Origin: Fomes fomentarius
Lineage: Eukaryota > Basidiomycota > Agaricomycetes > Polyporales > Polyporaceae
Reading direction: 5' to 3'
Assembly: GCA_022606135.1 (NCBI GenBank)
Contig: JABYQN010000004.1
Location: 2,666,001 to 2,730,000, forward strand
Length of the DNA: 64,000 nt
Every line of letters starts with the position of its first letter. The first letter of the stretch is position 1. The position numbers were made by a program, and so were the translations under genes. The notes under the pieces are model-generated. The model worked only from the letters and a program-made list of their open reading frames with translations. It searched no databases and was not told the origin of the DNA. Shown here piece by piece: positions 54,948 through 64,000 of the stretch.

Positions 54948-57900
54948 TTACCGTGAAGAGTGGTAATGGCCATAGTGCGGATGCGAGGATGGCGGCGACG
55001 AGTTGTAACGAGTATTCCAAGCCGCAGGTTCGGACGCTGGCATGTCGCGCGAACTAGGTGCAGTTCTGCTTGGCACGCCGTAGTCGTAGGTCGGGTTGGA
55101 GCCGTGATACTGATGGCGAAACGTTGCAGGTTTAGAGTGAACGTTTTCGGAAGGATAGTTTGTCAGCATCAGCACACGGGCTATCAACATTCTAGGACTC
55201 ACGTAGGAACCTTCACCACGACTCTCTTCTGTAAAGCGTCTGGCGGTAGACATTTCCAGCAACCGGTCCAGCTGCGTTATCAGCCCAGACATCTCCCCCC
55301 GGAGCCCAGACACCTCCCCTTGCAGCTCAGATATCTTTCCTCGTAGCCCAGACATCTCCGTCTCTAGTGCCGTCACTCGTAGATCCTTGCTCGTCCCGTC
55401 GGTCTCCCCGCTGTTGCTGGCTGACAGAATGCGGGCGAGGGTGTGAGTCGCCTTGTGTGTTCCGCGTCCCGTGTCGATACCACCCTTCTCCTCGTCGCAT
55501 TCCTTGCAGATGAACACGTTTGCATCCTCTGCAGAAATGGTGAGCGCTCGATACACGGCTTCAAACCACCATGCCGCCAACTCACCAGGGCAATCGATGC
55601 AATACCAACACACTGAGCAATGCGTAGAGATCGACGCCGAGCATGAGATACAGATCAGCACTGGGGCATCATCCTCCTTCTTCTCCCACCAGTCATCATC
55701 GTTGCCACACCACTTGCAGTTGCAGTCGTCGTCACTGTGCTCGCTGTGGGCGCCGTAGTCGTCGTGGTCACGGTTATAGTCGACGTTTTCTGAGTCGTAG
55801 CCTTGGCGGACGTTGCCGTGGCCATAGCGGATGGGATCTGAGCCATAGCGGTCATCGTCTGAGCCATAGCTGTTGTGGTCGTCCCCATACCCTTCGTTGT
55901 TGTAGCGATAGCTATGGTCGTCGTAGCCATAACCATCATTGCCGTAGCTAGAGCGGCGGTTGTCGTAGTCATCGTCGTCGTCGTCTTCGTCGTCTTCGCT
56001 GGAGTCGTCATCGTTACTGTCGGACCCCTCTTCGTCATCGTCGCCCCCGGGCTCCTCTCGCTGGCTCCGGGTAGACTTTGACACCCCGTCCAGCAGCCTC
56101 TTCGCCCGCGCAAGGCCTGCGTCAGCGCTCCGCAGAATCCTACCGACGTCGTAGAAGGAATCGCAGTGCGTTCGGACCTTGACCAGGTTGTGGCTGGGTG
56201 TATGCGGAGACGTGATATCGTCGCGTGTACTGACGATGGCGCCCAAGCACGCCGGGGTATCGCAGAGATCCAAGGTTTCGTCGCCATTGCATTCCATGCA
56301 TATCACGCGTGCACCATAGATGCCTCTACTGCAGTTGTCGCAATCCGCGTCACTGTTTGACACGATCACGCAGTGAGCTAGCTGTGCGAAGCGGAGGACT
56401 TTGGCTAACCTACAATTCGATGGGCTCGTAGCTCTGCCGGTACTTGCGCAGAACATGACAATAACGCACGTCGTCATGCGTCAATACGCTATGCAAGTAC
56501 CTGAGCCGACCCTTCTCTTCTTCTGTGCACTCGTCGTCCTCGTCCTCGTCCCACGTGTGTTCCAAGCTGAGGTACTCCCTCCGAAGAGCTTGCCTCCGCT
56601 CGAGGTACGTTCTGGACCACCTGAGGGTACGTCGAGCGCAGTGGAACGCATAGTTCAAAGCATAGTCCCACAACGCACTAATTCTGTCTTTCTTGAAGTC
56701 TGCGGGGGAGGACGTGCGGCAAGGATATCCTGGTTACGCTTGAAGCAGAACTTGTATGGTTGCTTGTCCTCGCTGTAGCCCCATACACCAGACAGGGTAG
56801 TGCCGCGCTTGTCCAGGGTCCCCCGGAAGTAGCTCTTCCCCCACCGTTTAGCGTAAACTACTGAGAGGCGATACTCGACTTGCCCCTTCTTGGTGGTCGT
56901 GTACCGGCCTAGGGCTTTGAAGTCAATCCCATCAGCAGTGGTGTCAGTAGCTTCATACGTGCCACCCTCTGAGGAAGCATGGAGGCAGAAGGAAAACATG
57001 GGATCCAATGGCCACAGGTCACGTGCTCCTTCTCGAAGACCGAACCATCGCCCCAGTCTGCGATGACAACGCAGGCCAGAGGATATCAGGTTGCCTCCTA
57101 GAATAAAGCCTAGGGATAAACGTACATCATGAAGGTCGCCTTGTTAGCGCGATTGTCAGCCTCGGTTCGTCGATCCTCTTGGATGGGGTACAAATCCTGT
57201 TCGGGCGTTGGATAGTTCAGGATGCGGTCGATGCCACCCCGATAGTCGCGGCGGAAGTCGTTAGAGTCTGCTTCCACAGATTTCAGTAGCCTCAGCTTTG
57301 ACAGGCTCCAGAATTTGTCGGGATCATGCCAGTGGGAAAACTTGACAATGCGTCAGACGAAACACCATCGCAGTTCGTACTTCGCGCAGCTACTCACCAG
57401 TCCACCAGCAAAACTCTTGAATAGATGCGTGATGTTCACACCTTGCTGCTGGAAGGAAGCTAGAGTAACAGACCGTTAGGTCTCGAAAGCCAACAGGTCA
57501 ATCCGACTATACCTTCCAAATCATCATGCCGGTCCTGAATCGCGTCAAACACGTGCTCCAGACTGTCTGCAGCGTCCGGTAGTTCGTCCTCATGCAACAC
57601 CCTATTCCGCGCCACACAGAAGATCTCGTAGTCGCGGCACAGCAGAAGGTATATAAGAGGGAAAATATACTGAAAATCTGGGTTAGATGTACTCAAAACG
57701 GGTCTAGACATTCTTGTCATTCTCACCTTCTCGATCCGACCAGGTCCAGTTATTAATCGAAGCGTGTCTTCTGCATCGATGTCGTACTTCAGCTCTTCCA
57801 AGCCTTGGCGCAATCGCTGTTCTTCCGCGTCTACGTGACTTCGGAACTCTTCATGCAGTCCCTCGTACTGCGACCGTGAGCCTAGCGAGTACGTCAGAGT

Positions 57901-59997
57901 AGCGATGTCTGGCCATATATCGTCCAGATACGATTTGACGTCCTCCAGGTTCGCTGGGTGGATGTCAGGGCGGATCGCAAACATCTGTGCGCAGACCGTG
58001 AGAATTTTCTTCTTGTACTCCAAGGCAGTCGCATGCCATCCTGACGGAGTATCTATTATATGTATCGGATATATAAAAGATAGACTACTTACCCACTGCC
58101 CAGTATGCGAGCCAACGAGGGAGGCTGGCGTGCTAGTGAACAACTGCTGTGAATACAGGAAGGGATCGGACGCACCTCCAACCTTGAGGTCGGGAAGATG
58201 TGAAATGGTTGACCTCGGCGATCGTGATAAATCCTGACGCATCGTCGTCGAATGCTTCAGCGATGCCTTGGATAGAACTGATGTCAATGTAGTCGATCGC
58301 CCACTCATCCTCCACGCCAAGACGCGTCGTTTGACCTTCTCTCCTCTCATGACTGAGGCGTTTGCTCTCCTCTATCTGTTGGCGATAATAGTCGCGCAAC
58401 GCCAGTACGAAGTGTCGCGCCTTGACATGGCCCGGCCACCGCTGCAGTAAGACAGCATCGATAGGTGCACACAGAATGTATATGCGGGTGTATGCGACTC
58501 ACCATATCCTTCCAGATCTTGTGAATGTCCTTGAGAGAACAAGTCAACATACCAGGTGACAGTGGTTTGCTACGGAATACTCACACGATCGAGGATGCGC
58601 TCATGGGGGCCAGACGTGATAGCCTCGATGACGCGGTCGCCTTCATGGCGCACCACAGTCTTCACTTCCTCCGCAAGTTCCCTTTGCTGCACCAGGAACT
58701 TGCGCGTATAGACCTCGAAGTTCTTCTGAATGGCAACTTCCGGGCTCTCGAAGAGTTCCTCCTTGACATCGTCCAACTCGTCATCCGCCCCGAATCCCTT
58801 ACGCTCAGCCTTCTCCGAGTCCACGGGCTTTCCTGAATGCGCTCTAGTACCTGACTTGAACTTGATCAGTTCCTTCAAAGCGTCGTTATTCCTCATCACC
58901 GCTCGCGGTCCACCCTTCCTCGCGATGACCGCCCCCAGTTCCTGTTGTTCAGGGGTGACCAAGGTACGGAAGAACCCGATGACGAGGTTCATCTTCTCGT
59001 CGATCCCCTCTAGCCGCCTCTTCGCGTCATCCATCGCGAGACCAACGTGAACCGATATATGGAAACTGATATCCTTGCGACGGCGGGCGAAGAGTTCGAT
59101 GAAGCCCTGGAGAGTGCTGTCCCATATAGCGCCTTTGATGACCTTCACGATGAGTTTCTTCTTCGAGTACGTATCGCATGCATTCGCACAGGTCTTGACG
59201 TCTTCTGCGGTTTGGCAGACGAGAGGCCGTAAGCGTACCTCGATAGTGGTGTGGTCTGGACCGAGCTGGTCTTTGATGGAACCAAGTCTAAGGCGACTGG
59301 TCATGGAAGGCTGCAAAGCGAATATACGGAGACTTACTCGAGTAGCACCGCCATCATTTCCTTCATCTCAACGAAGAGAACGGTGATCTTCTTATCATCT
59401 TCCCGACGTTTCGTATCGAGTTCTATCGCTACTTTGAACGCGCCAACAGCGACTAGGCACGAAGGCACTCTGAGTCTTCCACGATCCCACACGTAGCAGA
59501 CGAATGCGACACTTACGGGCGATAAATGGGTGTAGCTTCGATACCGTATCCAAGGCCTTGAGAAGACCCGGAAGAGTGTCCGTGAAGGCCTTGACACCAT
59601 CGCGGACGCCTTTCATAGCATCGCTCCCATAAGCGCTCTTCAAGGGCACCATCAGATCCCGGGGAGGGCCGAGCTTCGTCTGTGCAGTTTCATATACTTC
59701 GCCTAGATTCCCCATGTCATCTCAGTCGTGTACCGCACTGCCAAAGTCTAAGACGTGTAAAGATATACCTGATCTATCCGCGGCTTTGAGGAAGCGACCA
59801 CGCTGGTATACCTGGAACGCCTGATCAGCATTGTGGACAGTCCTAGTCGCATGATTCAGTTGTGCAGCGATCTCGCGTTCCGCGGCAACCTCATTGGATG
59901 AGGAGGAGACTGGCCAAGCAGGATGCACGGCGGTACGCTCGTACTTTTGCGGCGGGATAGGGAGAGACATATCGTGGTGCTTCGACCAGAGAGGCAT
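54948..59997 (-). CDS. large EF-hand protein with ZZ-type zinc region and coiled coil
   Basis: This multi-exon gene starts at ATG 59997 or the in-frame ATG 59970. The first exons give an all-helical region (P-P-R-D-L-M-V-P-L-K ... S-K-L-H-P-F-I-A-V-A-V-G-A-F-K-V-A ... C-D-T-Y-S-K-K-K-L-I-V-K-V) that recalls the N-terminal segment of basidiomycete EF-hand/ZZ proteins and, more remotely, fungal STAND 'goodbye' domains. No NACHT or NB-ARC motor is seen. An EF-hand loop D-D-D-A-S-G-F-I-T-I-A-E-V lies at about 58250-58205. A second conserved block covers about 58110-56660. A ZZ-like zinc region follows (C-D-N-C ... C-M-E-C ... C-D-T-P-A-C-L, about 56340-56240). Then come an Asp/Tyr/Gly-rich low-complexity tract (about 56060-55700), a Cys-rich cluster (about 55720-55590) and a coiled coil (about 55385-55250). 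Role unknown; a calcium-responsive scaffold is a guess. Confidence 0.75.
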
Positions 59998-61128
59998 CCT
60001 GGAAATGAGGAACGGGTTGAAAGTGGGGATACAGGATGTGTGGCAGAGCTCTCCAGCTACGTCTTATGAGAGATCAAGACACCAAGCCCATGTTCCTCCG
60101 CTCAACTTGGTCAGGTCCGCTCCTTATGATCTCAGCATGGATTCGATGAGTGCCAGTGTGACAACGAGATATGAGTCGTTAAGTTGGGCGGTGTATTGAG
60201 GCGCCGGTAACTAACCCGTCCGTCGTTCGTGCCCGGCTACTTAACCCTCAATATCGTGTCTGCGTGGTCCTCCCCACGTAGTTGATGGAGTTATAGCACC
60301 CTTTTGTAAGGTGTCAATAATGTGATTCTGGGGACAAGAATTTACGAGGAATGTCTGCAGGATGTCTATGGACGGTTCCTGGTGACTGTGTCACTGATGG
60401 TCACACTGTGACTCTTCATGGATGAACCGCTTGAAGCCTATTGAACTCGAAATATTCCGCAAATCACGATAACATACCTTTAGATATCAGGTCGCAGACG
60501 GGTTGACATAAGCAGTACGTCTCAAGGGTGAGACTCGGATCTCCTTACCATCGCCGCTTCCCGAGTCCCCCATATATAATGCCATAGCCCCCCCTGTTGA
60601 TGGACACGAGAAATCAGATAAACGGAGACATGTAGCACTAGAACTATATCATTGTGGACGCACTAGAAGGCACTACGAGACATCGATCCTACATGCTACT
60701 GTCAACGAAGCTTACCACACGGGCGCGGGGGGTAATATACGTACTTGGATTGATACAATGATAGGCATAGAGATCTGCGTGATCATCGTCGAAACCTAGC
60801 CACACATACGAAAATTTGAATGAGACCAGACGGTGAAGAATGTGTGTGGGACTCAGGGGATGGAACCGACGAGCCCGAGACTAGACTGAGGTATGCGACC
60901 TCCGGCCGTCTCGCTCCACGCATGCGCCTTGCTTCGATCCGAGTGTGTCAAACCTCTAGGATTACTGTCTTGACTGAGTTCTGAGTCAACTCGGGACAAG
61001 AGGAGGATGCCTGCGAAAGAGCGAGACACATCAAGTCCATCACGCCACTATTTTGTACTGCGCCCAGAAGGAAAGAAAGTAGATAATTTAGATGTCCATT
61101 CACCGAACGACCGATATGCATGTGTATA
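59998..61128. other. intergenic, nothing recognised
   Basis: This is the upstream region of the EF-hand/ZZ gene and the 3' flank of the GUP1-like gene. No coding motif is found; the sequence is AT-richer than its flanks. Confidence 0.55.
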
Positions 61129-63420
61129 TCAACAGCGGCGAGAGATCCCTTGACGTGCCTCTTCCTCTCTACGAATGCGCCATCAGTACCGGATCCCTCG
61201 ATTTATCGTGCCCAGACACCACTCACCTATACTCGAACATCACCTGGACGCACACAAAGATACATGCGCATGAAATCAGCAAGAACCTGATACCTGAGCA
61301 ACGGGACCAACTTAACACCAGCCTCGTGAATAGATCGGGACCTATCAAGAACGCACCTTGCCAACTGTCCAGTACCTGATGGACCATATACTTGATCCCG
61401 TCCGTGCCGACGACAAACCCGACGAGGTTGGCGGCGATCATCATCAGGATGTTCAGCACCGCTCCCATAGCAGCGACATGTCTGTACCACGGCTGATCAC
61501 CGTACTGCCCACCAGCTCTGCGTCAGCAGCTCCTCTCTCCTTTCGCACTCACACGATGCCATGTATGTCAACAACGCACCTTCTTCGCCGGCAACACAAA
61601 CCTCGCTGCAACCTCGGGCACAATAAACAAACTGACCAGCCAGCCCCACGCTAGCAGCTTGAAGGACAGATCATGCCACAGCGCCACGAAGGAGAAGACA
61701 AGCACGGTCGTGACCAGGCGGTTCTTGGTGCCCCCGAGGGGGATGTAGATGTATCGCGTGATCCAAAGGTTGTAGCTCCGGTGCCAGGAGCGCCAGAAGC
61801 CGAGCGTGGAGTAGTTGTTCGCCATGCAGCGCACCATGTTCTCCGGGGGGTCGATCCCACCTGTGAGGGCCCACAGGCGAAAGAAGCGCCAAGGGACGAG
61901 GAGCTGTGTAGAGAGGTAGAGAGATGTGGTTAGATGAGTATAGCAGGAGGATAGATGAAGGAGAGATGCGGACCTTGAGCCAGACGACAAAGAGGTTCCA
62001 CAAGCCGACCATGCAGAGCTCTGCGGCGGAGTACCCGACCCAGGCTTTCCTATCCTTAATGGCGACGACGTACATGAAGTGCAAGATGAACTCGAGCGTC
62101 ATGATGCATACGATGAAGCGGGCGAGGTAGCCGAAGAGGTCTCGCCAGCTGATAGCTATAGGTCTGCGCAACTGTTCATCACCAATTAGTGCATAGATAG
62201 GGCGTTGCATACTGACCCGATACGTACCTGCCACATGAAGTCGTTGAACGTCATGATAGGACCAGCGATGTATAGCGGTGGATAGATCGCATACGCAATA
62301 TAGTTGAAGTACGAATACGTATCCAAGTCATGGTTGACTCGCGGTCTCTGCTTGTCTGTCAACAGCCCGCTGGTCTGTCCTAATCGTCAGACGCTATTGC
62401 GAACAACGACTGCACCGACTCACATCAGGAAGCCCAACGCGATTGCACGCCCAGTAATAGTCCATGCTGAAGGACACAAGTCGGAGCATGGTGATATTGA
62501 AGCTAATATACCAGCGGGGATAGATCCCCGCCCACGCGTCCTGCGTTCATAACCAACCTGCGTCAAGTCAGCCAGGTGCAACACGCTCATGTGAGAACGC
62601 ACCATGCTCGCAAGCGTGGGGTGGATGCTGGCGTAGTGCCACCCTGAGTTCCACTCGTTCCCGAAGAGCACTAGTACGTTGAACGTCCAAGTGAGGAGTG
62701 GGCCCGTTCTGGACGCGCCCGTGGCTTTCGCAATCGCATAGTTGCAGGAAATAATGAAGTAAACCTTCAATGCGCTGGTACCGTGCAATGCGAAGAGCAT
62801 GATAGTCGAGAAGCCGACCAGGAAGGGGACAAGAAATACGTTATTGGGGTCGGAGAGGGGGCGGGTCTTACGTGTAGCGAGCGTGTAGAGGTATTTTGAG
62901 CCGAGGAATGCGCTCGCGAGGAAAACAAGGGGCATAAGACCGCCTCGGAACGACCGGTACTGTCTGTCGCTGTTGTCCTGTCGTTCGTGGTCAACATATT
63001 TCTAGACAGTCATGCGTGCCAAGTCCAGCCGGGATTCCGGAGGCACACTCACCACTCGTCGGCCAAACAGCCAGCCTGGCGACAACGCGCTCTCGTAGTA
63101 CGGGTAGTTTGGATGTGATGCTACGCGCGATATAACCAGGAAGCTCTATACTGCCATTCTAACAAGTACTCACGCGTGCTTAGCGTATAGGGTATCCAAG
63201 CCATGAGTGGGAGCGCGAGTGCGAACACTACATAGTAGCACATGAACTCCGTCGTCCGCCATTTTGCAGGAGGGTGTGACTCCGCTCGTTTATGAGATGA
63301 GGATATGTCTACGGTCAGTCTAGTTATTCCTTTGGGTTTGAATTGCGCTGGCGAGTCCAGCTCGAAGGTGGCGGAGGGACGAAGGTCGGTCGGCATGTTG
63401 ATTACAGCGTCGCCAAGCAT
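61129..63420 (-). CDS. GUP1: GUP1-like MBOAT O-acyltransferase
   Basis: This is a multi-pass ER membrane protein of the membrane-bound O-acyltransferase family. In yeast Gup1 remodels the lipid of GPI anchors and was first described in glycerol uptake. ATG 63420 opens a hydrophilic N terminus, with M-P-T-D-L-R-P-S as a later alternative. Blocks visible in order are [33 protein letters not shown], and [23 protein letters not shown]. After these come [16 protein letters not shown], then [18 protein letters not shown] and Y-I-Y-I-P-L-G-G. The putative catalytic His is in V-A-L-W-H-D-L-S-F. The last exon (61168-61129) gives the family C terminus [12 protein letters not shown]. All blocks are present, so it should be active. 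Confidence 0.92.
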
Positions 63421-63927
63421 GTAGTGATAGGGAGGGTTACAAGGTAGCTTCAGTGATACTTTGAAGGCATTAGAGGGGTCACCAGTTCAGTCTGTTCAGT
63501 ACAATACCGCCGTGAACTGAGAACGAGCAGACCGTGACGGAGCAGTGAAACCTGAGTATCAGGAAGTCGAGAAGCGCTGGTATCTACCTGTATTTACCAC
63601 AGTAAGAAATAATAGTCACTAGTCACTGTTAGTCACTGTAAATGAGGTAAGGAAAGGCGGCTTATTGGTTTAGTTTTGCTCCTTGCTTCCTACTTCCACG
63701 AGCTGCTCCTTCCCCTTCTCCTCCTCCCGTTCGTTTAACAGTCAGTCGTCAGTATTTTACGCTCTACTCACGTTCTCTGACGCTAGCCGCTTAGTGGAAG
63801 AAGTCTCTACTGGATCCGGATCTGACTACTCGAAGTAAGTGGCTGGAGCGTGCGCGATGCATCCGGACGCGTCCTGACCTCCTCCTAGCTCGGTATATGC
63901 ATTCATATTCGCTGCATTGTCCCCTCA
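63421..63927. other. shared upstream region of divergent GUP1 and CK2-beta genes
   Basis: This holds both promoters. Near 63790-63831 a plus-strand stretch reads V-E-E-V-S-T-G-S-G-S-D-Y-S before a GTAAGT donor. It resembles the N-terminal peptide of fungal CK2 beta subunits, but its phase does not join cleanly to the exon at 63943. Confidence 0.4.
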
Positions 63928-64000
63928 ATGACCTATCTCCAGTGGATCTCATGGTTCCTGTCGTCGAAAGGCAATGAATACTTCTGCGAGGTCGAGGAGG
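63928..64000 (+). CDS. casein kinase 2 regulatory (beta) subunit, 5' end only
   Basis: The frame reads W-I-S-W-F-L-S-S-K-G-N-E-Y-F-C-E-V-E-E up to the window edge. This matches the N-terminal signature of CK2 beta subunits (human W-I-S-W-F-C-G-L-R-G-N-E-F-F-C-E-V-D-E). The subunit binds two CK2 catalytic subunits and shapes substrate choice. The start may be ATG 63928, in frame four codons before the motif, or an upstream exon spliced to AG at 63941-63942. The gene runs off the right edge, so the zinc finger is not visible. Confidence 0.65.
   Translation, partial: MTYLQWISWFLSSKGNEYFCEVEE

Overview
The window is nuclear DNA from a filamentous fungus, almost certainly a mushroom-forming basidiomycete (Agaricomycetes). 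The genes carry many short GT-AG introns of about 45-70 nt, coding GC is high, and the gene families are typical of that class: DUF6533 and DUF6534 multi-pass membrane proteins, a secreted sedolisin, a basidiomycete small secreted protein and an EF-hand/ZZ-type protein. The sequence does not let me name a genus.

Layout. 1-2844: 5' part of a Ty1/copia LTR retrotransposon on the minus strand (LTR, half-tRNA primer site, gag-protease-integrase with two in-frame stops; reverse transcriptase lies off the left edge). 3316-4520: a decayed DUF4139 gene. 5357-7463: secreted S53 peptidase. 8468-8763: a 78-aa DMAC1-like mitochondrial-type membrane protein. 9946-20738: a two-gene module, a DUF6534 membrane protein converging on a DUF4140/DUF4139 protein, present twice in tandem. 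20.7-22.9 kb: gene-poor. 22884-25355: RIX7-type double AAA ATPase. 26430-28509: DUF6533 membrane protein. 29002-30560: protein phosphatase methylesterase (PME-1). 31285-33437: FAD monooxygenase. 34905-36539: TPR protein. 38101-43318: arrestin-domain protein with a 1.3 kb intron holding duplicated, palindromic DNA. 44147-46982: formamidase. 47690-50618: membrane-anchored fatty-aldehyde dehydrogenase. 51447-52888: secreted protein with a duplicated module. 53726-54522: single-pass membrane protein. 54948-59997: large EF-hand/ZZ-type protein. 61129-63420: GUP1-like MBOAT acyltransferase. 63928-64000: start of a casein kinase 2 beta subunit.

Most genes are unlinked housekeeping or accessory functions: ribosome assembly (RIX7), PP2A control (PME-1), lipid metabolism (GUP1, ALDH) and nitrogen release (formamidase). 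The part that looks like a system is 3-21 kb, where DUF4139 proteins occur three times (one dead) and are twice paired tail-to-tail with DUF6534 receptor-like proteins. That repeated pairing, a nucleoporin-like FG tract in only one DUF4139 copy, and a possible broken splice site in one DUF6534 copy are the main leads. Exon borders were read by eye from splice consensus and reading-frame continuity; there is no transcript evidence.
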